Shown one piece after another: positions 23,375 to 31,400 of a DNA stretch of 32,504 nt. Every line of letters begins with the position of its first letter. The first letter of the stretch is position 1. Below the pieces are notes generated by a model. The model searched no databases and was not told the origin of the DNA. It saw only the letters and a list, made by a program, of their open reading frames with translations. The position numbers and the translations under genes were made by a program. The stretch comes from Mesorhizobium sp. M1C.F.Ca.ET.210.01.1.1 (GTDB lineage: Bacteria > Pseudomonadota > Alphaproteobacteria > Rhizobiales > Rhizobiaceae), in contig NZ_SRUU01000045.1 of the NCBI RefSeq assembly GCF_004791585.1, positions 1 through 32,504 of the forward strand, in the 5' to 3' direction.

Positions 23375-24200
23375 GAGCTACAAAACCATTCTCCTGAACC
23401 TCTGCATCGACGGTTCGATCGACCCCCTGACGCGGGTCGCCATCGATCTTGCCAAGCGCTTTGACGCACGCCTGATCGGCTTCTGTGCCGCCGACGCTCC
23501 ATTGCCGGTGACGATGGCGCCCGAGGGCGCGGCCGTTGCCGCCGAACTCTGGGAACAGTCGAGGGATGAAATCCGGCGACAGATGAAGGAGCGGCGTAGC
23601 GAGTTCGACAGCCTTGTCGCCGGAGCGGTCAAGACAGACTGGCGTGGCTCGATCGAGAACCCGGATCACGCCCTGGTCAGGAGTTCACGCCTGGCCGACC
23701 TGATCGTCACCAGCGCCTCGCAGGGCGCATCCACGGGCGATTCCTACCGCACGGCCGATCCGGGCAGTTTGGTGCTGCGCGCCGGCAGGCCCGTGTTGGT
23801 CGCGGCCCATGGCACGGCGGATCTGCCGACTGGCAAGGTCGTCATTGCCTGGAAAGACACGCGCGAAGCGAGGCGCGCCGTGGCAGACGCCGTGCCGCTG
23901 ATGGCCACGGCCAACGAAGTCACCATCGTCGCGGTCGATCGCAGGCCGGATGATTGGATCAAGGACGGCGTCAAGGACGTGGCGAGCTTCCTCGCTGGTC
24001 ACGGCATCAAGGCGCGCACCGAAGTCATCAAGACGGACGACGATGAAGCCAACCGTCTCATTGATCTCCTCGCCTCGATCAATGCCGAATTGATTGTATC
24101 GGGCGCCTACGGACATAGCCGACTGAGGGAATGGGTGTTTGGCGGCGTTACCCGTTCGCTACTCAACGAGGTCTGGCTCAATCGGCTGATGTCGAGCTGA
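23373..24200 (+). CDS. Universal stress protein, tandem-domain
   Basis: Encodes 275 residues with two UspA-like halves. The N-terminal half opens with YKTILLNLCIDGSIDPLTRVAIDLAKRFDARLIGF. The C-terminal half opens with KVVIAWKDTREARRAVADAVPLM and closes with SGAYGHSRLREWVFGGVTRSLL, the G-x2-G-x9-G phosphate-loop pattern with Gly in the Ser/Thr position. It is similar in layout to the USP at 19824-20660, so the window holds two paralogous tandem USPs, each with its own FNR-type box. The ribosome-binding site and start lie inside a perfect palindrome (23357-23374). Cytoplasmic; the partner is unknown. Confidence 0.93.
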   Translation: MSYKTILLNLCIDGSIDPLTRVAIDLAKRFDARLIGFCAADAPLPVTMAPEGAAVAAELWEQSRDEIRRQMKERRSEFDSLVAGAVKTDWRGSIENPDHALVRSSRLADLIVTSASQGASTGDSYRTADPGSLVLRAGRPVLVAAHGTADLPTGKVVIAWKDTREARRAVADAVPLMATANEVTIVAVDRRPDDWIKDGVKDVASFLAGHGIKARTEVIKTDDDEANRLIDLLASINAELIVSGAYGHSRLREWVFGGVTRSLLNEVWLNRLMSS

Positions 24201-24303
24201 CGCCGGTTCTGGAGTAACCAAAAAAGGGCAAAGGTGACAGGGCGCTTCAGCGCATCCTCGATGTGGTGCTTGATGTCGTGCGGCCGCGGTTCTTTTCGAT
24301 GCA

Positions 24304-24317
24304 TTGATCGAGATCAA
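24304..24317. promoter_or_regulatory. FNR/FixK-type box for the small 71-residue protein
   Basis: TTGATCGAGATCAA, a near-consensus FNR site. The centre is about 68 bp before the ATG at 24379 on the plus strand. Confidence 0.78.
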
Positions 24318-24378
24318 ATCCTTCCCAGCCTATTCGGGCATATGCGTTGCAAGCAGGCACTTAGGGTATCTTCACTTG

Positions 24379-24594
24379 ATGAGAAAAGCGGTCGCGCGGC
24401 TTGTCGATGCGTGCAACGCCGAAAGAAGCAAGGGATCGGACTTCCCAACCATCTGGAGGGATGTCCTGAAGGCGCATCCGTGCGTGCGCGGGCAACCGGT
24501 CCAGGACAGTGGAGAGGACGGTCCCGTCTTGAGAGTTCCTCTGATCACCGGCCAATTCCTCGTCTTCCTGGGCTCGCATTTCTCGCTTCTGTGA
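24379..24594 (+). CDS. Small hypothetical protein
   Basis: Encodes 71 residues (MRKAVARLVDACNAERSKG...). The frame is open to 24304, but that would start inside the FNR-type box. The sequence has a helical start, then DFPTIWRDVLKAHPCVRGQPVQ and a strand-rich VLRVPLITGQFLVFLG end, which looks like a compact folded protein rather than noise. No signal peptide or membrane helix. I do not recognise a named family. The spacing to the box is the same as at the confident genes here, which is the main reason to believe it. No strong Shine-Dalgarno is seen, so the exact start is uncertain. Confidence 0.55.
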   Translation: MRKAVARLVDACNAERSKGSDFPTIWRDVLKAHPCVRGQPVQDSGEDGPVLRVPLITGQFLVFLGSHFSLL

Positions 24595-24772
24595 ACTGGG
24601 CGTCCAAACGGCTCCCCGGGTCGGTTGGGCGCCCCGCCACCAATTGAGATCGAACTTCGGGTAACGATCGGGGAACAACTGCCTCGTTCAAGGCTGGAGC
24701 GCCGCAACAATTCGCCCCTCGGCCGAGGACCCTGCTCACGATCCCATCCGGTTCCCGGCGATCAGGCCGACC

Positions 24773-25177
24773 TCACGCCGTCGCGACAGCGTATTTGATC
24801 GATTCCACTGAATGTTTGACGAAGTCCTTGCAGATCTCGCCCACCAGCTTCGCATTCAATGACGGCTGGTAGTGCCTGCGCATTTCGCCAAGTGTGCGCG
24901 GATCGGCGATCACCAATATGTGCTCACACGCCTCCTCCAGCGCCTGGTGGTTGAGATAGGCCGCAACCGATCCGGCAAAGTCGTCTTCACGCAGCCGGGA
25001 CTCGTCCGGATTGGCGGTAGAGCTGCGATGCCTGCCGCCGGATCCTGCACGGGCCACTTCAAGGATGGGGTCCTCAACCTCGATCAGATCGAGATGAGGT
25101 TCGTGGCCTTTGTTGTGAAACAGCCGCAGCTTCTCGCCGTCCGTAACCGCGACAAGGGTGCCATTGTTCAGGATCAT
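24773..25177 (-). CDS. Host attachment family protein
   Basis: Encodes 134 residues. The pattern MILNNGTLVAVTDGEKLRLFHNKG, a central SRLREDDFAGSVAAYLNHQAL, then HILVIADPRTLGEMRRHY and a final EICKDFVKHSVESIKYAV matches the family annotated host attachment protein (baeRF-like fold). That name comes from an old plant-attachment phenotype; the fold is related to the release-factor-like family and the real activity is unclear. The ATG at 25177 is chosen because GGAGAG lies five bases upstream. The FNR-type box at 25265-25278 is centred about 94 bp upstream, so oxygen control is plausible. Cytoplasmic. Confidence 0.82.
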   Translation of the reverse strand: MILNNGTLVAVTDGEKLRLFHNKGHEPHLDLIEVEDPILEVARAGSGGRHRSSTANPDESRLREDDFAGSVAAYLNHQALEEACEHILVIADPRTLGEMRRHYQPSLNAKLVGEICKDFVKHSVESIKYAVATA

Positions 25178-25264
25178 ATGTCTCTCCGCCATCGGATCGG
25201 GCGGGCATTCGCCCGCCTGGTGCATCAATACGGACAAGGAAATTGCAGATGCGGTGGCGCTGCC

Positions 25265-25278
25265 TTGACCTGGATCAA
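25265..25278. promoter_or_regulatory. FNR/FixK-type box for the host-attachment gene
   Basis: TTGACCTGGATCAA. The centre is about 94 bp before the ATG at 25177 on the minus strand, the longest spacing in the set. It lies between the stop codon of the ArsR-family gene (25320) and the host-attachment gene. Confidence 0.75.
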
Positions 25279-25319
25279 GCAAGGCAAGGGCATTCCGTCA
25301 GCGGCCTGAGCGGAGGCTT

Positions 25320-25616
25320 CTACTTCGGGCAGAAGGCCGAATGCAGCGCCTCGATGACGGTCAGCACTTCCGGCCTTGTGATGCGGTAGTAGACGGTCGT
25401 CCCGTTGCGGCGGGCTTCGACCAGCCCATCGGCCCTCAGCCGCATGAGCTGTTGCGACATCGGCACCTGATCGATGTCGAGCAGTTCTCGGAGCTCTGCG
25501 ACCGAACGCTCCTCGTTGCCAAGCGCGCACAGCACCAGCAACCGCTGCGGATGGGATAGGCTCCGAAGCAGTTCCGCCGCCCTGCCCGAGGCCGGGATCA
25601 TATCTCTTACATTCAT
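25320..25616 (-). CDS. ArsR/SmtB-family repressor, BigR/SqrR-like
   Basis: Encodes 98 residues from the ATG at 25616, or 110 from a TTG at 25652. Winged-helix ArsR fold: AELLRSLSHPQRLLVLCALG, then the recognition helix in VPMSQQLMRLRADGLVEARRNGTTVYYRI. Cysteines occur at only two positions, in LLVLC and in the C-terminal AFCPK (30 and 96 from the ATG; 42 and 108 from the TTG). Those are the positions of the thiol-switch pair of BigR and SqrR, repressors that form a disulfide or polysulfide link when sulfide or persulfide is present. It is divergent from the sulfide:quinone oxidoreductase-like gene, which fits sensing of sulfide. An inverted repeat at 25609-25643 overlaps its start. Confidence 0.85.
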   Translation of the reverse strand: MNVRDMIPASGRAAELLRSLSHPQRLLVLCALGNEERSVAELRELLDIDQVPMSQQLMRLRADGLVEARRNGTTVYYRITRPEVLTVIEALHSAFCPK

Positions 25617-25643
25617 GTTCTTGAATTTATATTCTTTGAATGT
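25609..25643. promoter_or_regulatory. AT-rich inverted repeat, candidate operator of the ArsR-family repressor
   Basis: Arms ACATTCA (25609-25615) and TGAATGT (25637-25643) flank an AT-rich core containing GAAT and ATTC. It covers the repressor's likely start region and lies in the divergent intergenic region with the SQR operon. BigR and SqrR bind AT-rich dyads, so this is a candidate autoregulatory and operon operator. Confidence 0.55.
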
Positions 25644-25711
25644 TACATGCAAGCTCGCTATTCGGGTTCACCGACGCCGTCACCTTACAATCGTGCCGCC
25701 CCGTTTGGAAA

Positions 25712-25725
25712 TTGAGCCCGATCAA
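25712..25725. promoter_or_regulatory. FNR/FixK-type box for the SQR operon
   Basis: TTGAGCCCGATCAA. The centre is about 66 bp before the ATG at 25785. Together with the repressor-type dyad at 25609 it would place the operon under both oxygen and sulfide control. Confidence 0.72.
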
Positions 25726-25784
25726 CGCAGAACCCGGCTTTCCGCGCAGAATGCTGCGGACGGTCGAACCACGGGAGGATCATC

Positions 25785-27077
25785 ATGTCCCATATCATCG
25801 TCCTTGGAGCAGGTCTCGGCGGCACGATCATGGCGTACGAAATGCGCGCCAAGCTGCGCAGCGAGGATAGGCTGACCGTCATCACGCTCGGCACGTCCTA
25901 TTCCTTCGTGCCTTCCAATCCTTGGGTGGCGGTCGGTTGGCGGGAGCGCAATGACGTCACTGTCGATCTGGCGGATACCTTCAAGCGGCGCGGCATCGCG
26001 CTGCGTCCCGAAGGCGCGAAGAAGGTGCATGCCAAGGAAAACCGCGTCGAGCTCAACGATGGCTCCTTCGTCGACTACGACTATCTGATCATCGCGACAG
26101 GCCCCGATCTTGCCTTCGACGAGGTGCCGGGTCTCGGACCTGCCGGATATACCCAATCCATTTGCAACATCGATCACGCCGTCGCCACGCGGGCAAGGTT
26201 TGAGGAACTTGTCCGCAATCCCGGTCCAGTCATTGTGGGCGCGGTCCAGGGCGCCTCCTGCTACGGCCCGGCCTATGAATTCGCTTTCATCCTCGACACC
26301 GCGTTGCGCAAGGCCAGGGTGCGCGACCGCGTGCCGATGACCTTCGTGACGCCGGAACCCTATATCGGCCATCTCGGGCTTGACGGGGTCGGCGACACCA
26401 AGGGTCTGCTCGAAAGCGCCATGCGCGATCGCCACATCAAATGGATCACCAATGCGAAAGTGACTTCGGTCGACGCCGGTCTGATGCATGTCGAGGAAGT
26501 CAACGAGGATAGTACGACCAAGGCCAGGCATGACCTTCCCTTCGCCTTCTCGATGATGCTGCCGGCGTTTCGGGGCGTTCCCGCGTTGATGGGGATCGAG
26601 GGCCTGGTCAATCCACGCGGCTTCGTCACCATCGACAAGCACCAGCGCAACCAGACCTACCCCAATGTCTTCGCTGTCGGCGTCTGTGTGGCCATCCCGC
26701 CGGTCGGCAAGACGCCGCTGCCCGTGGGTGTGCCGAAGACCGGCTTCATGATCGAATCCATGGTCACGGCGACAGCCGAAAATATCTCCGCGCTGCTCAA
26801 GGGCGAGCAGCCGAGGGCCGTGGCGACCTGGAACGCGGTCTGCCTCGCCGATTTCGGCGACGAAGGCATAGCCTTCGTGGCGCAGCCGCAGATCCCGCCG
26901 CGCAACGTCAACTGGTCCTTGCAGGGCAAGTGGGTGCATGCGGCGAAGGTGGGGTTCGAGAAATATTTCCTCCACAAGGTGCGGCAGGGGAAGAGCGAGA
27001 CCTTCTACGAAGGGCTGGCGCTCGACATGCTCGGCATCAAGAAACTCAAAGCCATTCACACAGAGCCGGCCGAGTGA
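25785..27077 (+). CDS. Sulfide:quinone oxidoreductase-like FAD flavoprotein
   Basis: Encodes 430 residues of the two-dinucleotide-binding flavoprotein family. IIVLGAGLGGTIMAYEM at the N-terminus binds the FAD ADP moiety, and YDYLIIATGPDL is the second FAD motif. GASCYGPAYEF contains Cys159 and NVFAVGVC contains Cys301, candidates for the redox-active pair that takes up sulfide sulfur. Late in the sequence is the KTGFMIESM quinone-side region. It oxidises sulfide to zero-valent sulfur and passes electrons to quinone at the inner membrane; a flavocytochrome c sulfide dehydrogenase-like role is an alternative. The start follows GGGAGGATC. It heads an operon with DUF2892 and RND genes, divergent from the BigR/SqrR-like repressor. 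Confidence 0.88.
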   Translation: MSHIIVLGAGLGGTIMAYEMRAKLRSEDRLTVITLGTSYSFVPSNPWVAVGWRERNDVTVDLADTFKRRGIALRPEGAKKVHAKENRVELNDGSFVDYDYLIIATGPDLAFDEVPGLGPAGYTQSICNIDHAVATRARFEELVRNPGPVIVGAVQGASCYGPAYEFAFILDTALRKARVRDRVPMTFVTPEPYIGHLGLDGVGDTKGLLESAMRDRHIKWITNAKVTSVDAGLMHVEEVNEDSTTKARHDLPFAFSMMLPAFRGVPALMGIEGLVNPRGFVTIDKHQRNQTYPNVFAVGVCVAIPPVGKTPLPVGVPKTGFMIESMVTATAENISALLKGEQPRAVATWNAVCLADFGDEGIAFVAQPQIPPRNVNWSLQGKWVHAAKVGFEKYFLHKVRQGKSETFYEGLALDMLGIKKLKAIHTEPAE

Positions 27078-27106
27078 CGCCGGCGTATCTTCAGGAGAAA
27101 AGGATC

Positions 27107-27310
27107 ATGACGATAGACAGGGCGGTTCTCATGTTCGCGGGCTTCATGGTGCTGATATCGCTCGCGCTCGGCATCTACTATTCGCCTTACTGGTTCCTGC
27201 TGACCGCGTTCGCCGGGCTCAACATGGTGCAGGCGTCGGTCACGGGCTTCTGCCCGGCGGCGATGGTCTTCAAGAAGCTCGGCTGCAAGCCCGGCGTGGC
27301 GTTCAAGTAG
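27107..27310 (+). CDS. DUF2892 (YgaP-like) membrane protein
   Basis: Encodes 67 residues. Pattern of DUF2892: a short N-terminus (MTIDRAVLMFAGFMVLISLALGIYYS), a second hydrophobic stretch (YWFLLTAFAGLNMVQASVTGFCPAAMVFKKLG) and a Cys in GFCPA. It is a small two-helix inner-membrane protein family often fused to or beside rhodanese and sulfide-handling genes; its biochemical role is not established. The start is preceded by AGGAGA-AAAGG. It begins 29 bases after the SQR stop, so it is in the same operon, consistent with sulfide or persulfide handling. Confidence 0.88.
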   Translation: MTIDRAVLMFAGFMVLISLALGIYYSPYWFLLTAFAGLNMVQASVTGFCPAAMVFKKLGCKPGVAFK

Positions 27311-27336
27311 CGGCACGTCGTCGAGCAAAGGCGTAA

Positions 27337-27366
27337 GCCGGGAGGACGGACAAGTCGTCTCCCGGC
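27337..27366 (+). promoter_or_regulatory. Intercistronic hairpin between DUF2892 and the efflux adaptor
   Basis: Arms GCCGGGAG (27337-27344) and CTCCCGGC (27359-27366), an 8-bp stem with a 14-base loop, lie in the 83-bp gap inside the operon. No T-run follows. It could be an attenuator, or an RNA-processing or stability element that sets different levels for the upstream and downstream genes. Confidence 0.5.
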
Positions 27367-27393
27367 CCATTTCAACAGACCGGGACAAGCGCA

Positions 27394-28404
27394 ATGAGAA
27401 CCATGCGATCGACCCTCGCGAACATTCTTCTGATCGGCGCCGCCGGCCTTGTCGCGGTCGATGCGCGCGCGGCCGAATTCATCGTCAAGGCCACGACGGT
27501 CACCGAGATGAAGGCGGTGTATGGTCAGGTGGAAAGCCGCACCATCCTGCCGGCCAGAGCGAGGATCTCCGGGACCGTCTCGTCCATCCGGGTCACGGAA
27601 GGTGCCGAGGTGGGCAAGGGCGACGTGGTCGCCACTGTGGTCGACGACAAGCTCGCGCTGCAGCTCAGAGCCGCCGACGCCAAGATCGCGGCGCTGAATT
27701 CGCAACTCGACAGCGCCCGCACCGATCTGCAGCGCGCGCAGGACCTGCTGGCCAAGGGTGCCGCGGCTCAAAGCCGGGTCGACGCGGCAAAGACGCAGTT
27801 CGATGTCGTCACGAACCAGCTTGCGGCCGCGATCGCCGAAAAGGCGGTCATCGAGCAAAGCGCCAAGGAAGGCGATATCCTGGCTCCGGCCGGAGGCCGG
27901 GTGCTGACGGTTCCCGTCGCGGCCGGCTCGGTGATCATGGCGGGCGAGCCCGTCGCGCGAGTGGCGTCGGGCCAGTATTACCTACGCCTGTCTTTGCCGG
28001 AACGGCACGCCGTCGAGATAACGGAAGGCGCCCAAGTCGATATCGGCCAACGCGGCACGGGCACCAATGCCGGCTTCGTCAAGGCTGGCGAAGGCCGGAT
28101 CGCAAAGGTCTACCCCGAGATCGAGAATGGCCGCGTGATTGCCGACGTCGAGGTCGCCGATATCGGGACCTATTTCGTCAACGAGCGCACGCTCGTGTCC
28201 ATACCGGTCGCCAAGCGGACCATGTTGGGCGTTCCGCCTGAGGCACTCAGGATCGTCCACGGCATAGACTATGTCACAGTCGAGATGGCGGACGGGCCGC
28301 TTGACGTCGCGGTCGTGCGGGGCGGAACATTCCAGGACGCCGGCCAGCCGCGCATCGAGATCCTGAGCGGTCTTGCCGATGGCGACAAGGTCGTCCTGCC
28401 ATGA
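27394..28404 (+). CDS. RND efflux periplasmic adaptor (membrane fusion protein)
   Basis: Encodes 336 residues. A signal peptide (about residues 1-27, NILLIGAAGLVAVDARA) precedes the HlyD-type order: first lipoyl half (RISGTVSSIRVTEGAEVGKGDVVATV), a coiled-coil hairpin (residues about 88-150, KIAALNSQLDSARTDLQRAQ), second lipoyl half (ILAPAGGRVLTV), then a beta-barrel and membrane-proximal part. It bridges the RND pump to an outer-membrane channel. No lipobox cysteine, so soluble or membrane-associated by other means. Its TGA overlaps the ATG of the pump gene (ATGA at 28401-28404), showing coupling. No outer-membrane channel gene is in the window, so a shared TolC would be needed. Confidence 0.92.
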   Translation: MRTMRSTLANILLIGAAGLVAVDARAAEFIVKATTVTEMKAVYGQVESRTILPARARISGTVSSIRVTEGAEVGKGDVVATVVDDKLALQLRAADAKIAALNSQLDSARTDLQRAQDLLAKGAAAQSRVDAAKTQFDVVTNQLAAAIAEKAVIEQSAKEGDILAPAGGRVLTVPVAAGSVIMAGEPVARVASGQYYLRLSLPERHAVEITEGAQVDIGQRGTGTNAGFVKAGEGRIAKVYPEIENGRVIADVEVADIGTYFVNERTLVSIPVAKRTMLGVPPEALRIVHGIDYVTVEMADGPLDVAVVRGGTFQDAGQPRIEILSGLADGDKVVLP

Positions 28405-31400
28405 AACTCGGCATCGCCGGGTGGCTGACCCGTTCCTTCATCGCATCGCCGCTGACGCCCCTGTTCCTGCTGGCCGCGCTGGCGCTCGGGCTTGTGGCCT
28501 TGATCACGCTGCCGCGCGAGGAGGAGCCGCAGATTTCCGTACCCATGGTCGATATCCACGTGTCCGCGAACGGCCTGAAGGCGGAGGATGCCGTCAAGCT
28601 GGTCACCGAGCCGCTGGAGACGATCATAAAGGGCATAGACGGGGTGGAGCACGTCTACTCGCAAACCATGGATAACGGCGCGCTGGTGACCGCCCGCTTC
28701 AAGGTCGGCACCAGCTCGGACGCCGCGATCCTGCGCGTGCACGACAAGGTCCGCGCCAATATGGACCGCATCCCCGTCGGGATTCCGGAACCGCTGATCG
28801 TCGGGCGCGGCATCGATGACGTGGCGATCGTGGTCGTGACGCTGACGCCGGCGCCAAAGGCGGCGGCGCGGTACTCCTCGGCGGACCTGACGCGCCTGGC
28901 GCATGAGCTGCAGGTCGAGGTCGCAAAGCTTCCCGATATCGGTCTCACCTACATCGTCGGAGAGCAGCCGGAAGAAATCCAGGTCGAGCCGGATCCGGAA
29001 AAGCTTTCGCTGTACGGTATCACGCTGCAGCAACTGACCGGCAAGATCGCTGGCGCCAACCGCTCCTTCCAGATCGGCACGGTTCGCGACGAGGGCAATC
29101 AACGGGTCCTGGTGGCCGGCCAGACGCTGCAGGCCCTGTCCGACATCGGCAACCTTTTGCTGACGGCCCGCGACGGTCGCCCGGTCTATGTGCGCGACGT
29201 CGCCAGCATCGTGCTTGCGACGTCGCCGGCGGAGAACCGCGTCATGAACGTCGCCAAGTCCGGAACCGCCCTCTCGCGCGCGCCAGCCGTGTCGGTGGCG
29301 ATCGCGAAGCGACCAGGCACCAATGCGGTCGTCATCGCCGATACGATCGTCAAGCGCCTGGATCAGGTGCGCGGCCAGATCTTCCCTAAGGACGTCGAGA
29401 TGGTCGTGACGCGCAACTACGGCGAAACGGCGAATGAGAAGGCCAATGAACTGCTCTTCCACCTTGGGCTAGCGACCGTCTCCATCGTGCTGTTGGTCGC
29501 CGTCGCCATAGGCTGGCGAGAAGCTCTGGTGGTCGCCGTCGTGATACCCACGACGATCCTGCTGACCATGTTTGCCTCGCGCATCATGGGCTACACCCTG
29601 AACCGTGTCAGCCTGTTCGCGCTGATCTTTTCCATCGGCATCCTCGTCGACGACGCGATCGTGGTCATCGAGAACATCGCGCGCCACTGGGCGATGGACG
29701 ACGCACGTTCGCGCACCCAGGCGGCGATCGACGCGGTCGCCGAGGTCGGCAATCCCACCATCGTGGCGACGCTGACCGTGGTGGCGGCGCTGCTGCCGAT
29801 GCTGTTCGTCTCAGGCCTCATGGGCCCGTATATGAGCCCTATCCCGGCCAACGCCTCGGCCGCGATGCTGTTCTCCTTCTTCGTCGCGGTGATGCTGACG
29901 CCGTGGCTGATGATGAAACTCGGCCGGAAGGATCAGACCGTCGCCTACGATCATGCCGCCAGCGCGCATGGCGGCGTACTGGGACGGGCCTATGTCACGG
30001 TGGCGCGACCGATCTTGAAGTCGCGTTTCAGGGCGTGGGCCTTCCTCCTGATCGTGGGCATCGCCACGCTCGGATCCATGGCGCTGATCTATACCAAGCA
30101 CGTGACGGTCAAGCTTCTGCCTTTCGACAACAAGACCGAACTCCAGGTCGTGGCGGACCTGCCCCGGGGCTCGTCGATCGAGGACACCGACCGCGTGCTG
30201 CAGGCAGCCGTGAACCGGCTGGCCTCGGTGCCGGAGGTGGTGTCGTTCCAGACTTACGCCAGCGCCTCGGCCCCTTTCAACTTCAATGGCCTGGTGCGCC
30301 ATTACTACCTGCGATCGAGCCCGGAGCAGGGCGACATCGCCGTCAACCTGCTTGCCAAGGGCGATCGCAGCCGTGCCAGCCACGCTATCGCGCTCGACAT
30401 GCGCGAACGCCTCAAGGGAATGGCGATGCCGGAAGGCACAGTGCTGAAGGTGGTCGAGCCGCCCCCAGGGCCGCCCGTGCTCGGCACGCTGCTGGCCGAA
30501 GTCTACGGCCCTGATGCCGAGACCCGGCGCGCAGTTGCGGGCAAGGTGCGCCAGACCTTCGCCAGCATTCCGTTCATCGTCGACGTCGACGACAGCTTCC
30601 ACAACCAGCCGGAGCGGCTCCGGCTTTCGATCGACCAGGACAGCCTGGAGTACTACAAGGTCGAGCAGGCGGACGTGTACGACACGCTGAGCTATCTCTA
30701 TGGCGGGACCACGGTCGGCTACTCGCACCGGGGAGGCGGACGCCTGCCGATCCCCATCCGCATCGCTTTGTCCAAGACAAACAGCGCGGTCGGCCAGCGC
30801 GCCCTGGCAACGCCGGTGGCCGCCAACGCGCTGCCCGGCGCGCGCGACATTGTCGAGCTCGGCGACATCGTGCGGGTGAGCCGGGAGCCGGCCTCCTACC
30901 CGATCTTCCGCCACAACGGGCGGCCAGCCGAAATGGTGATGGGCGAGCTGGCCGGCGCGTTCGAGGCGCCGGTCTATGGCATGCTCGCTGTGGACGACGC
31001 GATCGCCAAGGCGGACTGGGGCAATGTTCCCAAGCCGGAAATCGCGCTGCACGGCCAGCCTGATGACGAATCCAGACCCACCCTGTTGTGGGATGGCGAG
31101 TGGGAAGTGACCTGGGTGACGTTCCGCGATATGGGCGCCGCCTTCATGGTGGCGATCCTCGGCATCTACATCCTCGTTGTCGCGCAGTTCGGCTCGTTCA
31201 AGCTGCCGCTGGTCATCCTGACCCCGATCCCGCTTACGCTCATCGGCATCATGCTTGGCCACTGGGCCTTCGGAGCGCCCTTCTCGGCGACCTCGATGAT
31301 CGGCTTCATCGCGCTAGCCGGCATCATCGTGCGCAATTCGATCCTGCTGGTGGATTTCATCCGGCACGCCAGGGCCACTGACGGACCGCTCGTTCCCGTG

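Noticed and set aside
28269..31262. Long minus-strand open frames over the RND permease.
   Set aside because: They are opposite a full-length RND protein and show no homology-like pattern.
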